A stretch of DNA of 64,000 nt from NCBI RefSeq assembly GCF_000376945.1, contig NZ_AQXU01000014.1, positions 1 to 64,000 on the forward strand. The letters are read 5' to 3'. This DNA is from Leeia oryzae DSM 17879. GTDB lineage: Bacteria > Pseudomonadota > Gammaproteobacteria > Burkholderiales > Leeiaceae. The notes below the pieces were generated by a model that saw only the letters and a list, made by a program, of their open reading frames with translations, did not search any database and was not told the DNA's origin. Below are positions 8,971 to 17,931 of the stretch, in pieces; positions within the stretch are counted from its first letter, which is position 1; each line of letters opens with the position of its first letter. The position numbers and the translations under genes are program-made.

Positions 8971-10854
8971 ATGGGCACATCTCTTGCTCATGCGTTGACA
9001 GGACTCTTCTGGCTGACCATACTTGTGCTGATTGGCGGTCTCGTCCGCCGCTCGGCCTTGTGGCGACAGGGCAGGGCAGCACCATTTGCATGGTCTGCTT
9101 TGCTGGCAGTCCCAAAGCGCTATTTTGTCGATTTACATCACGTAGTGGCACGCGAGCCATTTATTGCCAGGGTACACGTGGCAACTGCCGGGGGGGCGGT
9201 TGCCGTGCTGGGACTGGTAGCACTGAACTACGGTCTGATGCTATATCAGACCTGGCTCGACTACGTGATTCTTTTCTTCTCACTGGTGATGCTGGCGGGG
9301 TCGGTGGCTGTATGGCACCGTCGCCGCAACGCCCCGGCCCGTTTGTCTAAAGGGGCCTGGAATCGCCTGCCGTTAAACCTGATTGCGTTCTCGGTCGGTA
9401 TGGCCGTGCTGATGGTGACCCATGCAGCCGCTTCTGCCTACATCATTGCCGTACTGGCATTGCTGGGGGTACTGGCGGGCGCCATCGAGTTTGCTCGTGG
9501 CATTGGTGCGGGTGGTCCGATGAAGCACGCGGTTGCCGGTTTGCTGCATCTGGCATTCCATCCGCGTCAGGACCGTTTTGCCGGCAAATTGTCTACCGAT
9601 CTGAAACCGCTGGATCTGGACAAGGGTGATTTTGGTGTGGCCAAGCCATCCGATTTTGCCTGGAACCGCCTGCTGTCATTCGACGCCTGTGTACAGTGCG
9701 GCAAATGCGAGGCAGCCTGCCCTGCATTTGCAGCGGGTCAGTCGCTTAACCCGAAAAAACTGATTCAGGACATGGTAGTCGGCATGGTGGGTGGCAGCGA
9801 TGCCAGCTTTGCCGGTAGTCCATACCCGGGCAAGCCGGTGGGTCAGCACAGTGGCGCGCCAGACCAGCCGATTGTCTCCGGCCTGGTAGACCCAGACACG
9901 CTATGGTCATGCACCACTTGCCGTGCCTGTGTGCAAGAGTGCCCGATGCTGATCGAACATGTGGACACCATCGTCAACCTGCGTCGCAACATCACCCTGA
10001 CCACCGGTAACGTACCCAACAAAGGTGCCGAGGCGCTGGAAAACCTGCGTACCACCGATACCGTCGGCGGTTATCCGGTGGACGTGCGTTACAACTGGTC
10101 TATTGATATGGATGTACCCGTTTTGAAAGCGGGTGAACAGACCGACTGGCTGCTGATTGCCGGTGAAGGTGCCTTCGACATGCGTTACCAGCGTGCCCTG
10201 CGTGCACTGGTCAAGGTACTGAAACACGCTGGTGTGAAGTTTGCCGTACTGGGTGCTGCCGAGCGCGATTGCGGTGACCTGGCACGTCGTCTGGGGGATG
10301 AAGCCACCTTCCAGCGTCTGGCCAAGGAAAACATCGGCCTGCTCAAAGGCATGAAGTTCAAACATATCGTGACGCCTGATCCGCACGTGTTCCATTGTCT
10401 GAAAAATGAATATCCGGCATTTGGTGGCCAGTTTGACGTGCATCACCACAGCCAGGTGATTCAGGACCTGATGAAGGGTAACCGTGTGCGCCTGAAAGCG
10501 CCGGTCGCTGCGACGCCAGACTTTACCTACCATGACCCGTGCTATCTGGGCCGTTACAACGGTGAAACCGATGCACCGCGCAATGTCCTGAAAGGCATTG
10601 GCATCAAGGTGGTCGAAATGGAACGCTCCGGCATGAAGGCACGCTGCTGCGGTTGGGGCGGAGGCTCTGCGTTTACCGATATTCCGGGTGAGGCACGTAT
10701 TTCCGATATGCGGATGCAGGACGTGAAAGCCACTGGCGCCAGCAAGGTAGCCGTTGCCTGTCCGAACTGCACGGCCATGCTTGAAGGTGTCGTGGGGGAC
10801 CGTCCGGACGTGGTGGAACTGGCTGAACTGGTCGCAGAGCGACTGGCTGACTGA
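8971..10854 (+). CDS. dgcB: Dimethylglycine dehydrogenase iron-sulfur membrane subunit (DgcB)
   Basis: A 627-residue protein with several N-terminal membrane helices (about residues 5-180). Two ferredoxin-type 4Fe-4S motifs follow, CVQCGKCEAACP near 240 and CTTCRACVQECP near 314. Two CCG-type cysteine-rich segments come next (DPCYLGRYN near 520, RCCGWGGG near 557). This is the heterodisulfide reductase/glycolate oxidase-like electron-transfer layout expected for DgcB, which should pass electrons from DgcA toward the quinone pool. It begins 1 bp after the dgcA stop and ends 11 bp before the etfA-like gene, so the four genes form one operon. Confidence 0.9.
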   Translation: MGTSLAHALTGLFWLTILVLIGGLVRRSALWRQGRAAPFAWSALLAVPKRYFVDLHHVVAREPFIARVHVATAGGAVAVLGLVALNYGLMLYQTWLDYVILFFSLVMLAGSVAVWHRRRNAPARLSKGAWNRLPLNLIAFSVGMAVLMVTHAAASAYIIAVLALLGVLAGAIEFARGIGAGGPMKHAVAGLLHLAFHPRQDRFAGKLSTDLKPLDLDKGDFGVAKPSDFAWNRLLSFDACVQCGKCEAACPAFAAGQSLNPKKLIQDMVVGMVGGSDASFAGSPYPGKPVGQHSGAPDQPIVSGLVDPDTLWSCTTCRACVQECPMLIEHVDTIVNLRRNITLTTGNVPNKGAEALENLRTTDTVGGYPVDVRYNWSIDMDVPVLKAGEQTDWLLIAGEGAFDMRYQRALRALVKVLKHAGVKFAVLGAAERDCGDLARRLGDEATFQRLAKENIGLLKGMKFKHIVTPDPHVFHCLKNEYPAFGGQFDVHHHSQVIQDLMKGNRVRLKAPVAATPDFTYHDPCYLGRYNGETDAPRNVLKGIGIKVVEMERSGMKARCCGWGGGSAFTDIPGEARISDMRMQDVKATGASKVAVACPNCTAMLEGVVGDRPDVVELAELVAERLAD

Positions 10855-10865
10855 GGGACATAAGC

Positions 10866-11975
10866 ATGCAAGAGATGCATTCCATTCCTCGCATTGATCC
10901 GCGCCGTCCGTACATCATCGGGCCAAGCGGACTCAAGCGAATTATTCTGGGCGCAGAAACCGGTATGCGTGACCCGATGCAGGTAGCGGGTCACGATGAA
11001 GGTAAGAAACCGTTCCGTACCACTGCCGTGACAACCAGAAATACACTGGTAGTCGTACACAGTGACCGTGGCGCGCTGGATGAGCATGCCAAGCAGAGTA
11101 TTGCTGGTGCGTGCCTGTTGTCTGGCCCGGACACCGCCGTGGTGGTGGCCGTGCTGGGTACCTGTAACGATGACCTGGCCGTACTGGGGGCAGACCGTGT
11201 CGTGGTATTGCCTTCGCTGGATGTCAGCCGTTACTCGCCAGAAGCGACACAGGCCGCCATGAAAGCACTGTGGGAGCAGTATGCCCCGGTGCGGCTCTTT
11301 ATGCCGGACCGCGGTGCAGATGCAGAAGCCGGACGCCGTTTTGCCACCCGTATGGGTAAAACAGTGGCGACCGATGTGGTCGAACTGAACGATAAGCAAG
11401 TGCGCCGCTGGATTCCGGGCAACCAGTTTGCCGTGGCCGCCCTGACGGATGTGGTGCTGCTGGCCAGAAACGCCGCGGATACCACGCTGCCGTTTGTCGG
11501 CAAGGGTGAGGTAGCTGATGCGCCCGCACTGCCAACGGTCAGTGAAAAAATCAAAGACCTTGGAGTGGCGGCCAGCGCGCCAGAGAACGTGGCTCTGGAA
11601 GAAGCCGACGCCATTGTTTCTGCCGGTAACGGCATGCGCGACATGGATACCTTCAAGGCCTTGGCCGATGCGCTGGGCGCCGCAACCGGTGCGTCCCGCG
11701 TGGCCGTGGATGACGGTCGCTTCCCGCGACCCAAGCAGGTGGGGGCAACCGGTAAAACGGTGCAGTCCAGCATGTACATGGCCATCGGTATTTCCGGCGC
11801 GGTCCAGCATTTGCAAGGCATCAAGGATTGCCGTCATGTGATTGCGGTGAACCTGGATGAAAGCGCCCCGATTGTGAAACGGGCCAATCTGACCCTGATT
11901 GAAGACAGTACCGCTTTCATGAAAGCCCTGCTGAAACTGGTCAACGATGCCAAAGCGGCCAAAGGCAAGGAGTAA
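10866..11975 (+). CDS. etfA: Electron transfer flavoprotein alpha subunit of the dgc operon
   Basis: A 369-residue EtfA-family protein. The C-terminal FAD domain is clear, with SMYMAIGISGAVQHLQG followed by VNLDESAPIVKRANL, the usual alpha-subunit adenine and flavin loops. The N-terminal domain is more diverged and about 50 residues longer than in housekeeping EtfA. A GAGGGA ribosome site precedes ATG 10866. It lies between dgcB and the beta subunit, so it probably serves DgcA or DgcB specifically and not fatty-acid oxidation. It could alternatively accept electrons from sarcosine oxidation. Confidence 0.85.
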   Translation: MQEMHSIPRIDPRRPYIIGPSGLKRIILGAETGMRDPMQVAGHDEGKKPFRTTAVTTRNTLVVVHSDRGALDEHAKQSIAGACLLSGPDTAVVVAVLGTCNDDLAVLGADRVVVLPSLDVSRYSPEATQAAMKALWEQYAPVRLFMPDRGADAEAGRRFATRMGKTVATDVVELNDKQVRRWIPGNQFAVAALTDVVLLARNAADTTLPFVGKGEVADAPALPTVSEKIKDLGVAASAPENVALEEADAIVSAGNGMRDMDTFKALADALGAATGASRVAVDDGRFPRPKQVGATGKTVQSSMYMAIGISGAVQHLQGIKDCRHVIAVNLDESAPIVKRANLTLIEDSTAFMKALLKLVNDAKAAKGKE

Positions 11976-11980
11976 CCGCA

Positions 11981-12745
11981 ATGAGTACGAATGTAAAAGT
12001 TGCCGTACTGGTCACACCGGGCTTCCACCCGGTTAGCGGACGGCCTCGTCCCGCACAGGCAGATATTGCTGCCCTGGCACTGGGGCAGGATACGGGCGGC
12101 AAGCTAAGGGTGCTGACCGCAGGGACGCCCAGCGATGCTTCGCTGGATGGCTATCTGGGCCTGGGCGCCGGCGAGATTGAAGTACTGGGTGGCAACGTTG
12201 CCGATACGGCCAGCGTGCTGGCCAGTGCCCTGGCATCGCAAGACCTGATTTTGCTGGGCGGTCGTGCCGATGGTGGCGAAGCCAGCGGCTTGCTGCCCTA
12301 TCAGCTGGCGGCTTTGCTGGATTTGCCGCTGGTGCCGGATGCACTGGAGATCCAGCTTTCCGGCAAGACGGCCCGGGTGACGCAATTCATGCCCAAAGGC
12401 CTGCGCCGGCAGGTAGAAGTTACTTTACCTGCCATTATCGCGGTTCATCCGCGTGCGCCGGTATCGGTCCAGTATGCCTTTGCCCGTGCCAAACAGGGTA
12501 AGCTGCTGCATAGCCGCACCGGTTCAACCGGTAAAGTGGCCTCTTTCTGGCAATACGAGGCCGCAACACGCCGCCCGTTGCCCCTAAAAGCCAAGCTCAA
12601 ACAGAGTGGTCATGCCCGTATGCTGGGCGCCATTGCCAGTGATGACGGCAAAACTGGCGGTCAGGTCGTGAAAACAGGTGATGCGGTCGCAAAAGCGCAA
12701 GTTGTTCTGGACTACCTGCGCGAACATCGTCTCATTGATTTTTGA
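11981..12745 (+). CDS. etfB: Electron transfer flavoprotein beta subunit of the dgc operon (diverged)
   Basis: A 254-residue protein with an EtfB-like nucleotide-binding fold: VAVLVTPGFHP at the start, the IVLLGG-type strand seen as LILLGGRADGGEASGLLPY, and a LPAIIAVHPRAP strand. It is clearly diverged from canonical EtfB, which usually begins VKVLVPVKRV. The assignment leans on its position 5 bp after the alpha subunit. It should complete the ETF heterodimer that takes electrons from the dimethylglycine demethylation system. gbcA follows after 28 bp with its own AGGAGA ribosome site. Confidence 0.78.
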   Translation: MSTNVKVAVLVTPGFHPVSGRPRPAQADIAALALGQDTGGKLRVLTAGTPSDASLDGYLGLGAGEIEVLGGNVADTASVLASALASQDLILLGGRADGGEASGLLPYQLAALLDLPLVPDALEIQLSGKTARVTQFMPKGLRRQVEVTLPAIIAVHPRAPVSVQYAFARAKQGKLLHSRTGSTGKVASFWQYEAATRRPLPLKAKLKQSGHARMLGAIASDDGKTGGQVVKTGDAVAKAQVVLDYLREHRLIDF

Positions 12746-12773
12746 TTGCTGCCACGTTTAGGAGACACCGCAC

Positions 12774-14021
12774 ATGAGTCAGGCACCTATCAACCTGCGT
12801 GAATTGCTGGCCCGCCGTAAAAAGGGTTACAGCCTCGAGGCCCCGTTTTATAACAGTCAGGAAGTGTTTGAAACTGACATGGAGCAGATTTTCGGCAAAC
12901 ACTGGATCTACGTTGGTGTAGAGCCTGATGTGCCGGAAGCCGGTGACTACATGACCATCCAGATTGGCAAGCAGCCAATCCTGATCATTCGTGATGATGA
13001 CAACCAGATCCGTGCTTTCCACAACGTCTGCCGTCACCGTGGTTCACGCGTCTGTACGCATGACAAGGGCAGCACCGGTAACCTGGTGTGTCCTTACCAC
13101 CAGTGGACTTACAACCTGGAAGGCAAGCTGCTGTTTGCAGAACACATGGGCGATGATTTTGATCCGTCAAAACACCGTCTGGCCCCTGTGCACCTGAAAA
13201 ATGTCGCCGGCTTGCTGTTTATCTGCCTGGCAGAAAATCCGCCAGAAGATTTCCAGCATCTGGTCGACACCATGACCCCGTACATCGCGCCGCATAACAT
13301 CGCCAATACCAAGATTGCCACCCAGATCGACATCATCGAAGAGGGCAACTGGAAACTGACGATGGAAAACAACCGCGAGTGCTACCACTGTACCGGTAAC
13401 CATCCAGAGCTGACCATCTCCCTATATGCTTACAGTTACGGCTTTGCGCCAAGCGAAGATACCGATGAAGGTGTTCGCCAGTACGAAGAAATGGTCAAAG
13501 AACGCCACGCCAAGTGGGAGTCTTGTGGCCTGCCTTCGGCAGAAGTCGATTGCCTGGACTCTACCATCAGCGGTTTCCGCACCATGCGCATGCCACTGGA
13601 CAAAGAAGGCCAGTCGCAAACCATGAATACCCAGGTTGCCTGCAAGAAGCTGCTGGCAGACTTTGCGGATCCGGCCATTGGCGGTCTGTCCTTCTGGACC
13701 CAGCCAAACAGCTGGCACCATTTCATGGCTGACCATATCGTGACCTTCAGCGTGATTCCGCTAGGTCCTGATAAAACCCTGGTCCGCACCAAATGGCTGG
13801 TGAACAAGGATGCGGTAGAAGGTGTAGATTACGACATCGAGAACCTGACCGCCGTCTGGAACGCAACCAACTCTCAGGACCGTTTCCTGGTAGAAGAATC
13901 GCAAAAAGGCAGCATGAGCCCGGAATATCTGCCAGGCCCATACTCTCCTTACACCGAAACACTGGTGGAGAAGTTCTCTAACTGGTACGTTAACCGCCTG
14001 ACAGAACTGCTGGGTGACTAA
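12774..14021 (+). CDS. gbcA: Glycine betaine monooxygenase, Rieske oxygenase subunit (GbcA)
   Basis: A 415-residue Rieske non-haem iron oxygenase that, with GbcB, demethylates glycine betaine to dimethylglycine plus formaldehyde using O2. The Rieske 2Fe-2S ligands are visible as CRH (residues about 86-88) and CPYH (about 105-108). The mononuclear iron site lies in NRECYHCTGNHPE near residue 200. Length and order (oxygenase followed at 2 bp by reductase) match GbcAB. It is separated from the ETF genes by only 28 bp, so dgc and gbc genes may be one transcript here. A related stachydrine demethylase would share these motifs, but the gbdR/dgc context favours betaine. Confidence 0.92.
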   Translation: MSQAPINLRELLARRKKGYSLEAPFYNSQEVFETDMEQIFGKHWIYVGVEPDVPEAGDYMTIQIGKQPILIIRDDDNQIRAFHNVCRHRGSRVCTHDKGSTGNLVCPYHQWTYNLEGKLLFAEHMGDDFDPSKHRLAPVHLKNVAGLLFICLAENPPEDFQHLVDTMTPYIAPHNIANTKIATQIDIIEEGNWKLTMENNRECYHCTGNHPELTISLYAYSYGFAPSEDTDEGVRQYEEMVKERHAKWESCGLPSAEVDCLDSTISGFRTMRMPLDKEGQSQTMNTQVACKKLLADFADPAIGGLSFWTQPNSWHHFMADHIVTFSVIPLGPDKTLVRTKWLVNKDAVEGVDYDIENLTAVWNATNSQDRFLVEESQKGSMSPEYLPGPYSPYTETLVEKFSNWYVNRLTELLGD

Positions 14022-14023
14022 CC

Positions 14024-15133
14024 ATGACAACTTTGACTTTGCCCGATTTCAGTAAACCCGCCGCCAAACAATGGAAAGCGGGTGTGGATGATACCGTGGT
14101 CTGTGTGGGCATCCGCCAGGAAACCCACGATGTGAAAACCTTTGTGTTCCGTAGTTCGGAACCGCGTCGGTTTGCCTATCATCCTGGCCAGTTCCTGACA
14201 CTGGAGCTGCAAATTGAGGGTGAAACGGTCAACCGTTGTTACACACTGTCCAGTACGCCAACCCGTCCGGATGCCGTGTCGATTACGGTCAAGCGCGTAC
14301 CGGGCGGCATGGTCTCCAACTGGCTGCACGACAACCTGAAGGTGGGGGATCGCGTCAGCGTGCTCGGCCCGGCGGGGGAGTTCAGCTCGTTCTCCCTTGC
14401 ACCAGACGCACCCAAGTACCTGTACTTGTCTGCCGGTAGCGGCATTACGCCACTGATGTCCATGAGCCGTGCGCACGTGGATATCAGCAGCAACCGTGAC
14501 ATTGTGTTCATTCACAGTGCCAGAACACCGGCCGATGTGATTTTTGCCCGCGAGCTGCAGGCATTCTCCAAGCACCAGTCGGGTTTCCGGCATGCGGTAA
14601 TTTGCGAGCGCCCGGGTGCGGACGGGGATTATGCCGGTTATCTGGGGTACCTGACGGCGCCCATGCTGCAGCTGATCGCTGCAGACTTTAAAGACCGGGA
14701 AATCTTCTGTTGTGGCCCTGGCCCTTACATGACGGCCGTGAAGAATGTGCTGCAAAACCTCGGTTTTGACATGGCACATTATCACGAAGAAAGTTTCTCG
14801 TTTGAAACCCTGACGGCTACCCCGGTTGCAGAACCGGAGGTGGTAGCACCGGCAGCAGGGGATGGTACGGGTGGTTTTAATATCTCGTTTACCAAAACGC
14901 CACTCAAGGTAACGTGCACGCCGCCTAAAACCATTCTGGCGGCGGCCAAAGAGGCTGGCATGCGCTTCCCTTCGTCTTGCGCGCAAGGCATGTGCGGCAC
15001 CTGCAAGACCAAAATGGTGTCAGGCGAGGTAGAGATGAAGCACGGCGGCGGCATTCGTCAGCGCGAGATTGATCAGGGCTGGATTCTGCCTTGCTGCAGC
15101 ATTCCTAAAACGGATGTTGTGCTGGACCGTTAA
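14024..15133 (+). CDS. gbcB: Glycine betaine monooxygenase reductase subunit (GbcB)
   Basis: A 369-residue ferredoxin-NADP reductase-type protein. An FAD domain (CYTLSSTPTRPD near residue 75) is followed by an NAD(P)H domain (YLSAGSGITPLMSMSR, then CCGPGPYM) and a C-terminal plant-type 2Fe-2S ferredoxin (CAQGMCGTC near 322 and a final Cys in LPCCSIP). It supplies electrons from NADH to GbcA. The stop of gbcA and the start are 2 bp apart, so translation is probably coupled. A terminator at 15174-15212 ends the operon. Confidence 0.92.
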   Translation: MTTLTLPDFSKPAAKQWKAGVDDTVVCVGIRQETHDVKTFVFRSSEPRRFAYHPGQFLTLELQIEGETVNRCYTLSSTPTRPDAVSITVKRVPGGMVSNWLHDNLKVGDRVSVLGPAGEFSSFSLAPDAPKYLYLSAGSGITPLMSMSRAHVDISSNRDIVFIHSARTPADVIFARELQAFSKHQSGFRHAVICERPGADGDYAGYLGYLTAPMLQLIAADFKDREIFCCGPGPYMTAVKNVLQNLGFDMAHYHEESFSFETLTATPVAEPEVVAPAAGDGTGGFNISFTKTPLKVTCTPPKTILAAAKEAGMRFPSSCAQGMCGTCKTKMVSGEVEMKHGGGIRQREIDQGWILPCCSIPKTDVVLDR

Positions 15134-15623
15134 GCTATATACGTTTTTTTGTAGTGCATGTTGTTGGGTAATCACAGCTGCTGATACTTGGTAGGTCAGC
15201 AGCTGTTTTTTTATCCTGCCCTGGCGTGTCTGTTTTGTGCATGTCTGCCATGCAGAAATCAGGACCGCTGGCACGACATTTCCAGGGCTAGGCAACATGT
15301 TGCACATTGTTCCGGCAGAAGACAAATCAAGATTTGGCGCGGTTTCCAGGCGCGTGGCAGGCAATATGACCGGCGAGTTGTACTAAATAGCCACAATGTC
15401 GCCTGGGTTAAATTTTCTGTCGTTCTGTCATTGCTTGAAGGTGACTCAGACTTATATTGTTTCACTTGACGAATATCAAAGCGAGCTGCGCGTAGTTGTT
15501 GTCCGAAGCAGTTTGTCAAGCGTACTGAAGTTTTTTTGATGATTGTTTGGTTGGCTCACAGGCAGGGTTTGTCTGGTCGGGTAAGCACTAATACCCGGGC
15601 TTGTCAGATTCCGAGGAGGGGAG
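15134..15623 (+). promoter_or_regulatory. 490-bp gap: gbc terminator and leader of the ABC transporter operon
   Basis: No credible gene is visible on either strand. The left end carries the gbcB terminator. The right end holds a small hairpin (CGGGTA and TACCCG around 15578-15597) and a very strong ribosome site, GAGGAGGGG, before ATG 15624. The promoter and any GbdR operator for the transporter operon must lie here, but I could not identify them by eye. Confidence 0.4.
15174..15212 (+). terminator. Terminator of the gbcAB transcript
   Basis: An 11-bp perfect stem (ACAGCTGCTGA and its complement) with an 11-nt loop is followed by a run of T residues. Confidence 0.9.
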
Positions 15624-16802
15624 ATGCAGCAGAGTAAGATTATTGTCGAGAATCTCTACAAGGTTTTCGGTCCGCAGCCGATGGATGCGGTTTCCCTGTT
15701 AAAGCAGGGCAAGAAAAAAGAAGAGATCTTCGAAAAAACGGGCCAGGTTGTCGGCGTGAACAATGTATCGTTCGAAGTCGGTGCTGGCGAGATTTTTGTG
15801 CTGATGGGCCTGTCCGGCTCCGGCAAGTCAACCTTGATCCGTCTGATCAACCGTCTGGTGGACCCCACCGATGGCAAGATCATCATCGACGGTGAAGATG
15901 TCGCCAAACTGCCACCCCAGAAGCTGGTCGATTTGCGCCGCAAAGACATGAGCATGGTGTTCCAGAGCTTTGCGCTGATGCCGCATCGCACCGTGATCGC
16001 CAACGCTGCATTCGGCCTGGAAGTTGCCGGCATGCCCAAGAAACAGCGCGAAATGCAAGCCATGACCGTGCTGGAGCAAGTAGGCCTGGCCGCGTTTGCC
16101 CACAAGTATCCGCACCAGTTGTCTGGCGGCATGCAGCAGCGTGTTGGTCTGGCACGTGCCTTGGCCGTCAACCCGTCACTGATGCTGATGGATGAAGCCT
16201 TCTCTGCACTTGACCCGCTCAAACGCTCTGAGATGCAAGACGTGTTGCTGAAGCTGCAACGCGAACATCGCCGTACCATTTTCTTTGTATCGCATGATCT
16301 GGAAGAAGCGCTGCGCATCGGTACCCGTATCGCCATCATGGAGGGCGGACGTCTGGTGCAGGTAGGTACTCCGCAAGAGATCGTGGAAAATCCGGCCGAA
16401 GATTACGTGCGTGACTTCTTCAAGAGCGTGGATACGTCTCGCTACCTGATGGCTAAAGACATGCTGGATTCACACGCCGTGCCGGTGTTCAAGCAGGGTG
16501 AAACCATTGAAAGCAGCCGTCTGAACGACTACGCCTGGTGCGTCTGTCTGTCCAAAGACAACCGCTTCCTCGGCCTGTTGCCAACCGAACGTGCCCAAGC
16601 CAGCATTGGCCAGTCGGTATCCATCGATAACCTGATTACCGTTGACTCCATCAGTCATCGCTCTGTTCTGCAAGACGTGCTGCCTAAACTGCTGGGCCAG
16701 CGTACACCGTTGCCAGTTCTGGATGATGATGGTCACTATACCGGCGTGCTGTCTGCCTATAGTGTGCTTACAAGAATTTCTCAGCGAGGCCTCCATGTCT
16801 GA
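15624..16802 (+). CDS. Betaine/choline-type ABC importer ATPase
   Basis: A 392-residue ATPase of the ProV/OpuAA/ChoV group for quaternary ammonium uptake. Walker A is GLSGSGKST (about residues 60-68), the signature is [15 protein letters not shown], and Walker B is LMLMDEAFSALDP. The extra C-terminal 110 residues look like the CBS-pair regulatory domain of this group. A strong GAGGAGGGG precedes the ATG. The permease gene starts within its last codons, giving an 8-bp overlap. With the permease it forms the only complete transporter core in the window, while three separate binding proteins surround it. Multiple binding proteins sharing one CbcWV core are known in Pseudomonas. The symbol is left open because ProV, ChoV and CbcV cannot be separated by sight. 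Confidence 0.92.
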   Translation: MQQSKIIVENLYKVFGPQPMDAVSLLKQGKKKEEIFEKTGQVVGVNNVSFEVGAGEIFVLMGLSGSGKSTLIRLINRLVDPTDGKIIIDGEDVAKLPPQKLVDLRRKDMSMVFQSFALMPHRTVIANAAFGLEVAGMPKKQREMQAMTVLEQVGLAAFAHKYPHQLSGGMQQRVGLARALAVNPSLMLMDEAFSALDPLKRSEMQDVLLKLQREHRRTIFFVSHDLEEALRIGTRIAIMEGGRLVQVGTPQEIVENPAEDYVRDFFKSVDTSRYLMAKDMLDSHAVPVFKQGETIESSRLNDYAWCVCLSKDNRFLGLLPTERAQASIGQSVSIDNLITVDSISHRSVLQDVLPKLLGQRTPLPVLDDDGHYTGVLSAYSVLTRISQRGLHV

Positions 16803-17667
16803 TTTTCTGAAAAATTTTATGGCTGACCCACATAGTTATTTCCCGCTGGGTGACTGGGTCAATGAGTTTGTTAAATACCTGCTGGACCACAACTCCAAGG
16901 CATTCGATGCCATCGGCAAGTCGGTAGACTTGTTTGCCGAAGGCATTGAACACGGCCTGTTGGTGATTCCGGTCTGGGCGATGATGGCCTTGTTCATCGG
17001 TATCGGCTTCTGGCGTCTGGGCTGGAAGTTTGCCACCTTTGTCTTTTTGTCTTTCGGACTGATTGTCGTAACGGGCTTCTGGGAGCAAACCATCGTCACG
17101 CTGGCGCTCACGGTTTCGTCTACGGTGCTTAGCCTGTTACTGGGCGTGCCGCTGGGTATCTGGTGTGCCAAGCGCAACCGGGTCAACCAGATCGTCCGGC
17201 CGATTCTGGACTTCTCGCAAACCATGCCAGCGTTTGTGTACCTGATTCCGGCCGCGATGTTCTTCGGCCTGGGTCGTGTACCAGGGATTCTGGCGACCGT
17301 GGTATTTGCCATGCCGCCAGCCGTCCGCCTGACCAACCTGGGTATTCGCCAGGTGAACAAGGAGCTGGTCGAAGCGGGTCATGCCTTTGGCTGTACACCG
17401 TTCCAGCTGCTGTACAAGGTACAGTTGCCAACCGCCTTGCCTGCCATCATGACAGGTGTTAACCAGACCATCATGATGGCCTTGTCGATGGTGATTATCG
17501 CCTCGATGGTGGGTGCCGGCGGTTTGGGTAACGATGTGCTGGCGTCCATTCAGCGTCTGGATGTCGGCCTGGGTTACGAAAGTGGTCTGGCCGTGGTGTT
17601 GCTGGCGATCATTCTGGACCGTATTACCGAGAGTTTTGGCGGTTCCAACAGCAGCAAACAGCAGTAA
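16795..17667 (+). CDS. Betaine/choline-type ABC importer permease
   Basis: A 290-residue inner-membrane permease of the ProW/OpuAB/ChoW group. ATG 16795 overlaps the ATPase stop by 8 bp, and the upstream in-frame extension is a shadow of the ATPase. An N-terminal hydrophilic stretch is followed by several membrane helices and the permease loop (EAGHAFGCTPFQLLYKVQLP, with the EAA-type glycine) that docks with the ATPase. It ends with NSSKQQ. A long inverted repeat lies just downstream (17681-17731), before gbdR. Confidence 0.92.
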   Translation: MSDFLKNFMADPHSYFPLGDWVNEFVKYLLDHNSKAFDAIGKSVDLFAEGIEHGLLVIPVWAMMALFIGIGFWRLGWKFATFVFLSFGLIVVTGFWEQTIVTLALTVSSTVLSLLLGVPLGIWCAKRNRVNQIVRPILDFSQTMPAFVYLIPAAMFFGLGRVPGILATVVFAMPPAVRLTNLGIRQVNKELVEAGHAFGCTPFQLLYKVQLPTALPAIMTGVNQTIMMALSMVIIASMVGAGGLGNDVLASIQRLDVGLGYESGLAVVLLAIILDRITESFGGSNSSKQQ

Positions 17668-17680
17668 GTACAAAGGTAAG

Positions 17681-17731
17681 CATGCATTCACCCCGTCCCA
17701 TGCCAACAGGTGTGGCCGGGGTGAATGCATG
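17681..17731. repeat. Perfect 15-bp inverted repeat with 21-nt loop between permease and gbdR
   Basis: The arms at 17681-17695 (CATGCATTCACCCCG) and 17717-17731 are exact complements. No T tract follows, so it is not a classical terminator. It could stabilise the 3' end of the transporter mRNA or serve as a protein-binding site for gbdR expression. Confidence 0.6.
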
Positions 17732-17931
17732 GTGCAGCACGGAAATTATGTTCTACGGTTTGGCTAATTTCAGATTGTTTTGGAATAAAGTAATACTACT
17801 GCTGTATCGCCAGTCTTTTTGATGTAAGCTAATTTATTTGCATACTTGTAGATTGGATCCCATTTGCCGCCATGTGTCATGGCAAGTGCCCAATGCAATA
17901 CCCGCGCAATATGTAGATAGGGGATGACCTG

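Noticed and set aside
10554-11981. 475-codon open frame on the minus strand opposite dgcB/etfA
   Set aside because: Shadow frame of G+C-rich genes; it crosses a gene boundary and its translation shows no protein family features.
16642-16794. N-terminal extension of the ABC permease
   Set aside because: It lies in another frame of the ATPase gene; the ATG at 16795 gives the normal 8-bp overlap and family length.
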